From positions 50,201-114,200 of the forward strand of contig NZ_KB892380.1 of the NCBI RefSeq assembly GCF_000373785.1: a stretch of DNA of 64,000 nt. Direction: 5' to 3'. The notes below the pieces were generated by a model. The model did not search any database. It worked only from the letters and a program-made list of their open reading frames with translations, and was not told the DNA's origin. A program made the position numbers and the translations under genes. Source of the stretch: Erysipelothrix tonsillarum DSM 14972 (lineage in GTDB: Bacteria; Bacillota_I; Bacilli_A; Erysipelotrichales; Erysipelotrichaceae). Shown here piece after piece: positions 53,855 to 63,818 of the stretch; within the stretch, counting starts at the first letter, position 1, and every line of letters starts with the position of its first letter.

Positions 53855-54775
53855 AAGATCTTGAATATAGTGAAATGCATTTTGTGCTGCAACCGCGCCG
53901 TCGCTTGTCGCAGTAACAATTTGACGTAAATGTTTTTGAATTACATCACCAGCGCCGAATACGCCCGGAATTGCAGTTTCCAGTTGGTCATTAACAATTA
54001 AATAACCTTCATCGTCTAATACATTTAAATCCTTTAAAAAATCTGTTGCGGGAATTGCACCAATATAAGGGAATACACCATCCGTTTCAATAATTAATGG
54101 CTCATGCGTTTCAACATTTTCAAATTTCATTCCCGTTAATTTACCGTCGTTATCAACGTAATCAACCGGTATATGTTTCTTGATAATATTTATTTTCTCA
54201 TTATTAAATACTTGTCGTTGTGCTGACTCATCACCTCTAAAGACATCCCTACGGATAACAAGATTCACTTCACTCGCAAATTGAGTTAGATAGACTGCCT
54301 CTTCCAGTGCAGAGTTTCCACCACCGATTACGACAACTTTTTTATCTCTAAAAAACGCGCCATCGCATACTGCACAATACGATAAACCATGACCTAATAA
54401 AGCATCATCTTTTTCAAATCCTAGTGTGCGTTCATTCGTTCCTGTTGCAACAATTACAACGTGTGCGCGGTATTCTGAACCATCTTCCGTTTTGATTACT
54501 TTGTAATCTCCCTCATCAACAATGCCGTTAACATTGCCGTAGAGATATTCTGTTCCATATGCTGTGGAGTGTTCAAACATTTTCATTGAAAGATCCACAC
54601 CTGTAACATTATCCACTCCAGGATAATTTTGGACTAAGTCCGTTTTAATCATTTTTCCACCAGGAGCCTCTGATTCCAGCATGCCCGTTTTTAAGCCAGC
54701 ACGTCCTGCATAGACTGCTGCGGTTAACCCGGCTGGGCCCGCTCCGATTATGATTACATCATAGTTATTGTCCAC
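53840..54775 (-). CDS. trxB: Thioredoxin reductase
   Basis: A 311-residue FAD/NADPH flavoenzyme that reduces thioredoxin. IIGAGPAGLTAAVYAGRAG near 9-27 binds FAD, the redox CAVCDG is near 132-137, GGGNSALEEAVYL near 149-161 binds NADPH, and VFGAGDVIQKHLRQI near 273-287 closes the FAD site. It begins with GTG, preceded by AAGGAGG, and overlaps the lgt-ppaX fusion gene by 22 bases. The partner TrxA is encoded at 14835. Confidence 0.96.
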   Translation of the reverse strand: MDNNYDVIIIGAGPAGLTAAVYAGRAGLKTGMLESEAPGGKMIKTDLVQNYPGVDNVTGVDLSMKMFEHSTAYGTEYLYGNVNGIVDEGDYKVIKTEDGSEYRAHVVIVATGTNERTLGFEKDDALLGHGLSYCAVCDGAFFRDKKVVVIGGGNSALEEAVYLTQFASEVNLVIRRDVFRGDESAQRQVFNNEKINIIKKHIPVDYVDNDGKLTGMKFENVETHEPLIIETDGVFPYIGAIPATDFLKDLNVLDDEGYLIVNDQLETAIPGVFGAGDVIQKHLRQIVTATSDGAVAAQNAFHYIQDLKSKA

Positions 54776-56214
54776 TCGTGATCCTCCTTCAAGATTTCTT
54801 TGATTTCTAATAAATCCGAAATCATACGATTTGGTTTACTTTCTTCTAATTCCTTCTCACGTATTTTATCAAATACATATCCGATAGTAAACGAACCTGC
54901 CCGCTGTCCAGCGAGAATATCCGAAGCAGTATCACCGACATAAATCACTTGTCCACGATCGGCATTCATGACTTCCAACGCTCGATCGATTCCCGCAGGA
55001 TCAGGTTTAACGGGTTCAAATTGATCTGATCCTAACACAGTTTCAAAATACTTGGCATCAATTCCAGTTACTTCCATTCCTAGTTCAATTATAGAAGTGA
55101 TTTTGTTTGAAACAATGCCCATTCGGTAACCTTCTTCTTTTAAGTAATCTAATAATGAAATTGCATGTTCCATTGGAACAACCATGGTTTCATGCAGTTC
55201 ATGATTAATGCTTCGATATGTTTCAATTATTTCTTCAATTTGATTTTCTTCAAAATATTTACTAAAAGTTTGTTGCAAAGTAGGCCCTAAGAAGGTTCGA
55301 ATTTCTTCTTCGCCCAGTTCATAGCCCGGCTTATAAATTTCAAAAACACGTCTGAATGTTTCGAGGATACTAGCTTGTGTATTTGCTATGGTACCGTCAA
55401 AGTCAAAAAGAATAATTGGCTTTGGACGTTTCAAGATTTTTTTGAATGCACCCATATAGCCCGCTACACCGATGACCACGAAAATTACCGAAACAAATTG
55501 AGCAACCCGAATCGGACCAAACATTAAACTATCGGCACGGAAGCCCTCAATGAAAAACCGTGTTGCACCATACCACATCATGTATGCAAACGTTAAATCA
55601 CCGCGTTTTACTTTACTGAATTTTTTTAAGACAAAAACAATGAGAATCCAACCTACTAGATTTGCTACACTCTCATAGAAAAATGTTGGTTGTCTGAATG
55701 CACCATCAATAAACATCATATCTTTAAACCACAGTGGAAAATGATTATAAAAGCTTTCTTGAACAACACGTCCATAGGCTTCCTTATTCATAAAATTACC
55801 CCAGCGGCCGATTGCTTGCGCAAGTAAGATATTCGGAATGATCAGATCAGCCCATTGCACAAAATTGAGGCGGCGGCGTTTCGTAAACCAATATCCAAAA
55901 GCAACCCCAGCAATAAGTCCACCTTGAATTGCAAGTCCACCTTCATGGATTGCGAAAATACGTAACGGTTGAGCTAGGTAGGTCTTAAATTCAAAAAATA
56001 AAACATACCATATGCGGGCGCCTAGAAATCCTGCAATGAGCGACCCCATAAATAAATCTTCAATATCATCTTTTTTATAGCCTACCTTGAGTAGGTGGCG
56101 TTGACTAATATAATAGGCAAGAAAAGCACCAGTCATAATTAAAATTGCATACCAAGCAATACTTACTGGTCCTATTTGCACGAATGTTTGAGTATTTGGG
56201 AAAAACTTAATCAT
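54754..56214 (-). CDS. lgt: Fusion of prolipoprotein diacylglyceryl transferase (Lgt) and HAD pyrophosphatase (PpaX)
   Basis: One uninterrupted 486-residue frame. Residues 1-265 are Lgt: seven membrane helices, the lipid-binding EGGLAIQGGL near 94 and the essential Arg in GRWGNFMNKEAYG near 137-149. It adds diacylglycerol to lipobox cysteines. Residues 273-486 are a HAD phosphatase: ILFDFDGTIANT, VSNK, KPDPAG and YVGDTASDI motifs, most like PpaX, which removes pyrophosphate made by HprK. In Bacillus hprK, lgt and ppaX are separate, adjacent genes. The start at 56214 follows AAGGAG and overlaps hprK by eight bases. Confidence 0.93.
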   Translation of the reverse strand: MIKFFPNTQTFVQIGPVSIAWYAILIMTGAFLAYYISQRHLLKVGYKKDDIEDLFMGSLIAGFLGARIWYVLFFEFKTYLAQPLRIFAIHEGGLAIQGGLIAGVAFGYWFTKRRRLNFVQWADLIIPNILLAQAIGRWGNFMNKEAYGRVVQESFYNHFPLWFKDMMFIDGAFRQPTFFYESVANLVGWILIVFVLKKFSKVKRGDLTFAYMMWYGATRFFIEGFRADSLMFGPIRVAQFVSVIFVVIGVAGYMGAFKKILKRPKPIILFDFDGTIANTQASILETFRRVFEIYKPGYELGEEEIRTFLGPTLQQTFSKYFEENQIEEIIETYRSINHELHETMVVPMEHAISLLDYLKEEGYRMGIVSNKITSIIELGMEVTGIDAKYFETVLGSDQFEPVKPDPAGIDRALEVMNADRGQVIYVGDTASDILAGQRAGSFTIGYVFDKIREKELEESKPNRMISDLLEIKEILKEDHEWTITMM

Positions 56215-57160
56215 CAACATTCTCCTTTGCTTGACGTTTTATAAATTCCATAACACGCTCATCAAATATTTCAGCGCTGTTAATACCGCGTTGTTTAAGC
56301 ATATGATCACGGACAGCAGATTCAACCAATACCGCCATATTACGACCTTCTTTTACGGGAAAAACAAGATGGGGAATTTCAAGACCTAACGCTTCATAAG
56401 GAAGTTGTTCCTCAATTCCAGCACGAAGGTATTGTTGATTATCATCCCATTTAGTGAATTCGATAACAAAATTAATTTCTTCTTGTTCAAGATAGGATCG
56501 CACGCCAAACATTTGACTTACGTCAATAATACCGATGCCTCGTATTTCGAGCATACCACGTAATAATTCTGGTGCTGTACCCATAATTTTATCTTTAACA
56601 CGTGTAATGTCTACACGATCATCGGCAATGAGCGCATGACCACGAAGAATGAGTTCAAGAGCGACTTCACTTTTCCCCATACCACTCTCACCAATAATCA
56701 ATACACCCTTACCAAAAACGTTCATCAATACACCATGAACATTCCCCGTCGGAGCAAGAACTTCATCTAAAAATGTCACAATCTCAACCATAATGTCAGA
56801 ACTTGGTCGATCTGTTACAAATACAGGGAAATTCTTTTCATTCGCAACTTTACAGAGTGTTGGTGGGCATGGATTACCACCAGTTATAAGTGCAAATGGT
56901 GTTTCCTCGTTCAGAATGGTATTAAACCGTTCTTCCTGGTTTGCTGCATCCAACGTTTTAATAAACGATGATTCTTTATTACCAATTATAACAACACGCT
57001 TTGGTTCTGCGTGAGCATAAAAGCCTGTTAACTCTAAACCTGGACGATTGGTGTTAGGAAGCGTAATTCGTCGCTTTAACGATTCACGATCCCCCGCAAC
57101 TTGTTTAAATCCAAAATGATTAACGAGTCTTTTTACACTGCATGATACTCTTTCTTCCAT
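56207..57160 (-). CDS. hprK: HPr kinase/phosphorylase
   Basis: 317 residues. The P-loop GESGMGKSEVALELILRGHALIADDRVDI is near 155-183 and the K/P-loop signature LEIRGIGIIDV near 204-214. It phosphorylates HPr on serine; HPr-Ser-P with CcpA binds cre boxes such as those at 600 and 1436. Its phosphorylase activity makes pyrophosphate, the substrate of the PpaX domain encoded next. It begins three bases after the uvrA stop. Confidence 0.97.
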   Translation of the reverse strand: MEERVSCSVKRLVNHFGFKQVAGDRESLKRRITLPNTNRPGLELTGFYAHAEPKRVVIIGNKESSFIKTLDAANQEERFNTILNEETPFALITGGNPCPPTLCKVANEKNFPVFVTDRPSSDIMVEIVTFLDEVLAPTGNVHGVLMNVFGKGVLIIGESGMGKSEVALELILRGHALIADDRVDITRVKDKIMGTAPELLRGMLEIRGIGIIDVSQMFGVRSYLEQEEINFVIEFTKWDDNQQYLRAGIEEQLPYEALGLEIPHLVFPVKEGRNMAVLVESAVRDHMLKQRGINSAEIFDERVMEFIKRQAKENVDD

Positions 57161-57163
57161 AAA

Positions 57164-59989
57164 TTACCCCTTTTCTAATACCCCTTTAAGATAGTGACCG
57201 GTATAACTCTCTTCAACATTTGCGATATCCTCTGGTGTTCCACATGCTACAAGGGTCCCCCCTGCTTCTCCACCTTCAGGTCCAAGATCAATAACATAAT
57301 CAGCATTTTTAATAACATCTAGATTATGTTCAATCACAACAACAGTATCACCATTCTCGACAATACGTTGCAGCACACCTGTAAGTTTTTCAACATCGTA
57401 ACTATGAAGACCGGTTGTTGGTTCATCGAGTACAAACATTGTTTTTCCAGTTGATGGTCGCTGCAATTCACTCGCGAGCTTCACGCGTTGTGCCTCACCA
57501 CCTGATAATGTGGTAGCAGATTGGCCTAGTTTAATGTAACCTAACCCAACATCTTGCAAGGTTTCTAAGCCTTTACGAATTTTCGAGATTGGCGCAAAAA
57601 ATTCTGTCGCATCATCGATACTCATATCCAAAATATCAAAAATTGTTTTTTCCTTATAATGTACTTGAAGTGTTTCATCATTATATCGTTTTCCATCACA
57701 TTCACTACATTTAACAAATACATCTGGTAAAAAGTGCATTGAAATCCGTTTTACGCCATCACCCTTACACATTTCACAACGCCCACCTGAAACATTAAAT
57801 GAGAATCGACCTTTGTCGTAACCGCGCATTTTCGCTTCAGGCGTCTTAGCAAACAACTCACGAATATCATCAAACACACCTGTATAGGTCGCTGGATTAG
57901 AACGTGGTGTTCTACCAATTGGATTTTGATCTATAGTAATCAACTTATCAATATTATCAAGACCTTTAATTTTTTTGTGTTTTCCCGGTTTAACCCGTTG
58001 TTTTCCAAGTGCATGGTAAACTGTCTTGCTTAAAACTTCATTGACAAGTGACGATTTACCACTTCCACTCACACCCGTTACCGCAATAAAGGTTCCTAAA
58101 GGAAACTTAACATTAATCCCTTTTAGGTTGTTTTCTGCGGCTCCAAGAATTTCGATTTTCTTTTTGTTTCCTTTGCGACGTTTTGTAGGCGTCGGAATTC
58201 GACGTTTACCGCTTAAATACTGTCCTGTTATCGATGCATCATTTTCTAATATTTCTTCTAAAGGACCGTTAGCGATGACTTCTCCACCTAAAGCACCAGC
58301 ACCTGGACCAATATCCACAATCCAGTCTGCTGCTTCCATGGTTTCTTCATCATGTTCTACAACAATTAATGTATTCCCAAGATCACGCATATTCTTTAAA
58401 GTTTCAATTAAGCGCGCATTATCTCGCTGGTGAAGTCCAATAGATGGTTCATCCAATACGTAAAGTACCCCCGTAAGACGTGATCCAATCTGTGTTGCTA
58501 ATCGGATACGTTGTGACTCCCCTCCTGATAGACTTCCTGCTATTCGATCAAGGGTTAGGTATTCTAAGCCAACATCTTTAAGGAATGTTAAACGTGATAC
58601 GATTTCTTTAATAACGAGTTCTGCAATATTTGCTTTCATTTCATCAAGCTCTAATCGTTCCATAAAATCGAGAGCATCTCCGATTGACTGCTCCGTAAAC
58701 TGACTAATATTTAAGTCGCCTACTCGAACACTCAAAGCCTCTTGGTTTAATCGTGCACCATGGCATTCCGAGCAAACTGCTTCACCCATAAACGATCCGT
58801 ACCATTCGCGAGATGAAGAGGAAGTTGTATCGCGATGTCGACGTTCAATAAGATTTACGACTCCTTCGATCGGTTCATTACGGTGGAAACTATTCCCCGA
58901 CCGGGATTCAATAACATATTTAACAGGAACAACACTACCATAAAGTAATATTTCCATCTGGCGTTTTGTAAGCTTGTTAATGGGTTTATCCACATCAACT
59001 TTCGCAAATTCAATTAAGTGTTCAAACGTTTGCCACTCAATATTTTGTGTATTAACAATATTTTTGTAATATCGAATACCACCTTGTGCAATGGATAACG
59101 ATGGATCAGGGATTAAGAATTCTAAATCCACTGACTGTGTCATCCCTAAACCATTACAGTTATGACACGCACCCATTGGAGAGTTGAAAGAAAACAATCT
59201 CGGCTCAATTGAGGCGATACTAAAACCGCACTCTGGACAAGCAAAGTTGCTCGAAAAGACCATATTTTCTTCTCCGACTTTAACTACTACAACGCCTTCG
59301 CTTAAATTTAAAGCAGTTTCAAGCGAATCGCTTAAACGGTACCGGCTATCTTCTTTTTTCACAATTCGGTCGATGACTACTTCGATATCATGTCGATTAT
59401 TCTTTTCAAGATTCACTTCTTCATCTAGCATAGTTAAAGCACCATCAATATAGGCTCGTACGTATCCTTCTTTACGAAGTTGATCAAGTAAGTCTCGATG
59501 TTCCCCTTTTTGTGCTTTCACAACTGGAGCTAATATTTCCAATCGTGTTTTATCCTCAAGGGTCATAATTCGATCAACCATTTGTTTGATGGTTTGTGAA
59601 GTGATTTCAATATTATGGATTGGGCAGTATGGAATTCCCACACGCGCATATAAAAGACGCAAGTAGTCGTAAATCTCAGTTACCGTCCCAACTGTCGAAC
59701 GCGGATTATTACTTGTTGTTTTTTGATCAATCGCTATGGATGGAGAAAGCCCTTCAATAAGTTCTACATCTGGTTTTTCCATATTTCCTAAAAACTGACG
59801 AGCATATGAGCTGAGTGACTCAACATATCGTCGTTGACCCTCTGCATAAATCGTATCAAATGCTAAACTCGTTTTACCAGACCCTGATAATCCAGTCATA
59901 ATTACAAGTTTATTTCTAGGAATTTCTAAACTAATATTTTTTAAATTGTTTTCTTTTGCACCTTTAATAATTATTTTATTGTTTTCCAT
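57164..59989 (-). CDS. uvrA: Excinuclease ABC subunit A
   Basis: A 941-residue nucleotide-excision repair ATPase. Two ABC domains (Walker A GLSGSGKTSLAFD near 32 and GVSGSGKSSLVNE near 636), two zinc fingers (CPECGFSIASIEP with CHNCNGLG, and CEMCKGDG with CSECDGKRY), and signatures LSGGESQRIRLA and LSGGEAQRVKLA are all visible. It works with UvrB, encoded at 61827, but in a separate unit. The start at 59989 follows AGGTGAGAG; GTG three codons earlier is less likely. It is first in a run into hprK and lgt-ppaX. Confidence 0.97.
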   Translation of the reverse strand: MENNKIIIKGAKENNLKNISLEIPRNKLVIMTGLSGSGKTSLAFDTIYAEGQRRYVESLSSYARQFLGNMEKPDVELIEGLSPSIAIDQKTTSNNPRSTVGTVTEIYDYLRLLYARVGIPYCPIHNIEITSQTIKQMVDRIMTLEDKTRLEILAPVVKAQKGEHRDLLDQLRKEGYVRAYIDGALTMLDEEVNLEKNNRHDIEVVIDRIVKKEDSRYRLSDSLETALNLSEGVVVVKVGEENMVFSSNFACPECGFSIASIEPRLFSFNSPMGACHNCNGLGMTQSVDLEFLIPDPSLSIAQGGIRYYKNIVNTQNIEWQTFEHLIEFAKVDVDKPINKLTKRQMEILLYGSVVPVKYVIESRSGNSFHRNEPIEGVVNLIERRHRDTTSSSSREWYGSFMGEAVCSECHGARLNQEALSVRVGDLNISQFTEQSIGDALDFMERLELDEMKANIAELVIKEIVSRLTFLKDVGLEYLTLDRIAGSLSGGESQRIRLATQIGSRLTGVLYVLDEPSIGLHQRDNARLIETLKNMRDLGNTLIVVEHDEETMEAADWIVDIGPGAGALGGEVIANGPLEEILENDASITGQYLSGKRRIPTPTKRRKGNKKKIEILGAAENNLKGINVKFPLGTFIAVTGVSGSGKSSLVNEVLSKTVYHALGKQRVKPGKHKKIKGLDNIDKLITIDQNPIGRTPRSNPATYTGVFDDIRELFAKTPEAKMRGYDKGRFSFNVSGGRCEMCKGDGVKRISMHFLPDVFVKCSECDGKRYNDETLQVHYKEKTIFDILDMSIDDATEFFAPISKIRKGLETLQDVGLGYIKLGQSATTLSGGEAQRVKLASELQRPSTGKTMFVLDEPTTGLHSYDVEKLTGVLQRIVENGDTVVVIEHNLDVIKNADYVIDLGPEGGEAGGTLVACGTPEDIANVEESYTGHYLKGVLEKG

Positions 59990-60043
59990 ATCTCTCACCT
60001 ACTTGTTAAATTATAACATGTTTATCGTTTCCACAATACCGCT

Positions 60044-60892
60044 TTACTCATGGTTAATTCGATTTAAGATATAAGCAGAAACGTCATGGTATTCGTGTCG
60101 ATCGTATACAAAGTTTCCGAAGTCCCCCACACGATCACATACCACAGAAAAAATTGTAAGCATTGATTCGAGTGCATTGATGCAATGCTCTCGCGAACCT
60201 AAATTATAGGTTGCGAGTACTTTTTGCCACATGTTTGGACTGATATATCGATCCAATCGCTTATAGTTTTTCCCAACACTTAAAGAAAAGTTTGTTTCAA
60301 AACCGACTTGCCACGCAATCATTTTAAGTAACATCGATCGCATGTCAGACAAATAATCCATTGCATAGATAGGTTCGTTGCGTTCTATCCCTTTCGCTAC
60401 GTAAAGCGATAACCATAACATTTCATTAATACAATCACGGTATTTTTGTTCTGAAGGCTTTTTGACCCAGTAATTTTGATCAGTAGCTGGAGCGACACCA
60501 CTAATTATTGAATCTTTATCCATAATAACTTCTACTAACCGATCACGCTGAAGATATTGTTCAAGATTTTCAAGGGGTATAAACGTAAAATCAATACGAT
60601 TTCCATCTTGAAATTGAACTAAATAATGATAATCGATTATATCAGAGTGTGTCTTCAACGTAAAATCATCCGGCTTTTGCATCATCAAAATCGGTCCAAA
60701 ATCATCGAGCCACGAAGGATCCTTCGTAAAAAAATCCATCTCATCAACAATATAAGCAATATCATAATCTTGTAAATGGTCTTTTTCCACATTCTGATTA
60801 ACCCTTGATCCATTCATGGCAACAATTCGAATATGCTTGTTTTTCTTCGCAAAACTAAGAATTGCCGTCATCATTTCAGTTTCAGTTCTCAT
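60044..60892 (-). CDS. Aminoglycoside 6-adenylyltransferase-like protein (ANT(6)/AadK type)
   Basis: A 282-residue nucleotidyltransferase. MNGSRVN near 26-32 and DHLQDYDIAYIVD near 38-50 hold the metal-binding Asp pair, with the aadK-type body DFTFIPLENLEQYL, NEMLWLSLYVAKGI and YDLSDMR-like text near 180. Such enzymes add AMP to streptomycin. It is chromosomal between housekeeping uvrA and a membrane protein gene with no mobile element near, so it is probably intrinsic, as AadK in Bacillus. Whether it confers resistance cannot be told. AGAGGAGG precedes the start. Confidence 0.88.
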   Translation of the reverse strand: MRTETEMMTAILSFAKKNKHIRIVAMNGSRVNQNVEKDHLQDYDIAYIVDEMDFFTKDPSWLDDFGPILMMQKPDDFTLKTHSDIIDYHYLVQFQDGNRIDFTFIPLENLEQYLQRDRLVEVIMDKDSIISGVAPATDQNYWVKKPSEQKYRDCINEMLWLSLYVAKGIERNEPIYAMDYLSDMRSMLLKMIAWQVGFETNFSLSVGKNYKRLDRYISPNMWQKVLATYNLGSREHCINALESMLTIFSVVCDRVGDFGNFVYDRHEYHDVSAYILNRINHE

Positions 60893-60917
60893 GCGATGCC
60901 TCCTCTAACAATAAATA

Positions 60918-60950
60918 ATAACAAAGACCAAGATATCCTTGGTCTTTGTT
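60918..60950 (-). terminator. Terminator of the membrane-protein gene at 60950
   Basis: AACAAAGACCAAG (60920-60932) pairs perfectly with CTTGGTCTTTGTT (60938-60950), five-base loop. The following minus-strand sequence is TATTATTTATT, only moderately T-rich. Confidence 0.8.
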
Positions 60951-61747
60951 TAAATACTGATATCCTCTAATTGACGATTAATTCGTTCCATATATACCTC
61001 ATTATAAATATTTAATGGAATTGCAAGCCGCGATGCTTCAATAAAATGGATGTCTTTTTCTAGAGAACTACTATCGTTAAAATAAATTGATGGTACTTCC
61101 AGCGATGCCCAACCTTTTTTTTCCATTATTTTATAATCAAGTGCATTGACTCCAAAAACTAAATAACCTTTAATTTCGTCGCCTGGTTTTACCAATTCTT
61201 TGTCTTGATTGGTAGAAAGATCAAATCGTTTGATTTCAAGTAATTCTTCACCTGGAGAATAAAGATAGCGATGCATCATGCGATTATCATCAATCCGTAT
61301 ATATTCCGGCGTTTCCATATAGACGTTTTCTTGTGTTTGGTTGTTTAAAGACATATTCAGGATTAGAAATGCCATGTAGTTACGATCATTAATATTTGAA
61401 ATTGATTCAGAATTGACAGTTTCAATCAGTTCAACATCATGAACGGTAACCTCAAAATCCCCATATGAAACCCAGAAAGGTTGCTTTGAACGGTAGATAC
61501 TCTTTCCAAATTCAATGCCTGTGTTTTCATTCATATCACTCGTAAATGCATCCATAAGTCCCGTTGTTTTTCGTTCTTTAAAATCATAATCACTCCACCC
61601 TGGCTTAAGCAAACGTAATGTTTGGGCAATGGGGGCCTGACCCGTATAACCGATCCCTGTATTACCAACCGCAACTTTTAAGACGATGGTCACAAGCGCA
61701 GCTAAAATGATGATGAGTATAAATATTTTCGATTTTGAAGTATGCAT
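60950..61747 (-). CDS. Membrane-anchored protein with DUF4352-like beta-sandwich
   Basis: 265 residues. One N-terminal membrane helix (IFILIIILAALVTIVLKVAV) and an extracellular domain. The segment from YGDFEVTVHDVELIET to KPGDEIKGYLVFGV, about 95-210, has the pattern of DUF4352/Telokin-like immunoprotective domains: strands, an N-Q/N-x-T turn and a PGDEIKGYLVF end. The function is unknown. The start at 61747 was chosen by spacing from GGGTGGG; GTG at 61762 is possible. It is flanked by terminators on both sides and is thus monocistronic. Confidence 0.65.
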   Translation of the reverse strand: MHTSKSKIFILIIILAALVTIVLKVAVGNTGIGYTGQAPIAQTLRLLKPGWSDYDFKERKTTGLMDAFTSDMNENTGIEFGKSIYRSKQPFWVSYGDFEVTVHDVELIETVNSESISNINDRNYMAFLILNMSLNNQTQENVYMETPEYIRIDDNRMMHRYLYSPGEELLEIKRFDLSTNQDKELVKPGDEIKGYLVFGVNALDYKIMEKKGWASLEVPSIYFNDSSSLEKDIHFIEASRLAIPLNIYNEVYMERINRQLEDISI

Positions 61748-61800
61748 ACGCAAAAGTCCCACCCTTCTTTGTCTATTATCTCATATCTTTATGAAAACTG

Positions 61801-61828
61801 CGAAAAAAAGACCAAGTTTCCTTGGTCT
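61801..61828 (-). terminator. Terminator of uvrB
   Basis: AGACCAAG (61809-61816) pairs with CTTGGTCT (61821-61828), four-base loop, then a run of seven T on the minus strand. Confidence 0.92.
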
Positions 61829-63818
61829 ACAGACTTGCTTTCATTTCTAAAACAATATCTCGCAACTGTGCAGCTCTTTCAAAATCGAGTAAGGCTGCTG
61901 CTTCACGCATTTCTTTTTCAAGACGTTGAATGAGTTCATCCACCGCTTTTTTATCTTTACGTATCCCTTTATTGTTTCGGATTCGATGCGTTAATTCTGC
62001 AGTCTCTTTTCCTGCAATAACATCACGAATTTCTTTTTTAATTGTCTGTGGTGTAATGCCATGTTTTTCATTATAAGCAATTTGAATGTTTCGACGTCGT
62101 TGTGTTTCATCAATCGTCTTTTTCATCGAATCAGTTATTCGATCAGCATACATGATTACATGTCCATTCGAATTTCGCGCAGCTCGACCTACGATTTGTA
62201 CAAGCGAACGATAGGATCGCAAGAACCCTTCTTTATCCGCATCTAAAATCGCTATCAAACTTACTTCTGGAAGGTCAAGACCTTCTCTTAAAAGGTTAAT
62301 CCCAACAACTACATCATACTTTCCTAAACGCAAATCACGTAAAATTTCGATACGTTCAAGCGTTTTCGTTTCATGATGAAGGTAGGCAACTTTGATACCA
62401 GTTTCCAAAAGATAGTTTGTAAGGTCTTGAGCCATCTTAACGGTTAAGGTCGTGATTAGCACCCGTTCATTCCGTTCTCGACGTTCTAAAATTTGATCAA
62501 TGAGATCATCGACTTGACCCTGACTCTTCTTAATTTCGATTGTCGGATCTAAAAGTCCTGTTGGACGAATGATTTGCTCAACAACTTTATGGTCTACTTT
62601 TTCAAGTTCATAATCTCCTGGTGTCGCAGAAACATAAATCGTTTGTTTTTGAACACTGGTGAATTCCTCAAACGTCATTGGACGGTTATTCAAGGCACTC
62701 GGCAGTCTAAATCCATATTCCACAAGAGTACGTTTTCTCGATTGATCACCGTTATACATCCCCCGCACTTGAGGTAAAGAGACATGTGATTCATCAACTA
62801 CAAAAAGATAGTCCTCCGGAAAATAATCAAACAAAGTATATGGGCGTTGTTGAGGATCACGTCCGTCAATATGCATCGAGTAGTTTTCGACACCTGAGCA
62901 CATCCCAAATTCTCTTAGAGCTTCGAGGTCATACTCCGTTCGTTGCTTGAGCCGTTGATATTCTACAAGTTTATTTTCAGCTTCAAAATATGCAAGTCGT
63001 TCATGAAGTTCTTCCTCAATGCGATCTGCTGCCGTACGAATTTGATCCATATCGCGCGCATATTGGTTTGCGGGAAAAATATCGTAAACCAGGTAGCCCT
63101 CTCGAACATTACCAGTAATACGATCAACTTCCACAATACGATCAATTTCATCACCAAAAAACTCTATACGAACAACAATATCGTCTCGATCACCACGAAC
63201 AATTTCTACTACATCTCCACGCACGCGAAACGTACCTACACTTTGTTCCATATCATTACGAATATATTGACGCTTTACAAGGTCACGCATAAGGTCTTCT
63301 CGTGTTATTTCTTGTCCTACACGCATTACATAAAGCATTTCTTTATAGTAGCTTGGGTCTGCGGTAGCGTAGATACTTGCAACAGAGGCGACAATGATTG
63401 TATCCCGTCGCTGAAGCACTGAGTTTTGCGCAGCATGTCGTAACATATCCAGTTCTTGATTAATCATTGAACTTTTTTCAATATATGTATCCGACCCCGG
63501 TAAATATGCCTCAGGTTGGTAATAATCAAAGTTTGAAACAAAATACTCAACACGATTGTTTGGGAAAAATTCTTTGAACTCTGAATAGAGTTGTCCCGCA
63601 AGAGTCTTATTATGGACGAAAACAAGCGTTGGTCGATTTAATTTCGCTATAACCTGACTAACTGTAAATGTTTTCCCAGTTCCAGTTGCTCCCAGGAGCA
63701 CTTGTTCTTTTTTTCCGTCAGCGATCCCTTGAGTCAGTTCTTCTATCGCTTTTATTTGATCACCTTTCGGTTCAAACTTCGAAACAAGCTCGAACTTATG
63801 TTCTGTTTTACTGGCCAT
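61827..63818 (-). CDS. uvrB: Excinuclease ABC subunit B
   Basis: A 663-residue repair helicase. Walker [13 protein letters not shown] is near 41-52, the beta-hairpin [19 protein letters not shown] near 98-116, DEXX-type [11 protein letters not shown] near 335-345, helicase motifs [17 protein letters not shown] and QIVGRAARN near 508 and 541, and a C-terminal UvrC-binding UVR motif ([22 protein letters not shown]). It verifies damage handed over by UvrA. The start is 11 bases inside the upstream gene's end, with GAGG. Confidence 0.98.
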   Translation of the reverse strand: MASKTEHKFELVSKFEPKGDQIKAIEELTQGIADGKKEQVLLGATGTGKTFTVSQVIAKLNRPTLVFVHNKTLAGQLYSEFKEFFPNNRVEYFVSNFDYYQPEAYLPGSDTYIEKSSMINQELDMLRHAAQNSVLQRRDTIIVASVASIYATADPSYYKEMLYVMRVGQEITREDLMRDLVKRQYIRNDMEQSVGTFRVRGDVVEIVRGDRDDIVVRIEFFGDEIDRIVEVDRITGNVREGYLVYDIFPANQYARDMDQIRTAADRIEEELHERLAYFEAENKLVEYQRLKQRTEYDLEALREFGMCSGVENYSMHIDGRDPQQRPYTLFDYFPEDYLFVVDESHVSLPQVRGMYNGDQSRKRTLVEYGFRLPSALNNRPMTFEEFTSVQKQTIYVSATPGDYELEKVDHKVVEQIIRPTGLLDPTIEIKKSQGQVDDLIDQILERRERNERVLITTLTVKMAQDLTNYLLETGIKVAYLHHETKTLERIEILRDLRLGKYDVVVGINLLREGLDLPEVSLIAILDADKEGFLRSYRSLVQIVGRAARNSNGHVIMYADRITDSMKKTIDETQRRRNIQIAYNEKHGITPQTIKKEIRDVIAGKETAELTHRIRNNKGIRKDKKAVDELIQRLEKEMREAAALLDFERAAQLRDIVLEMKASL

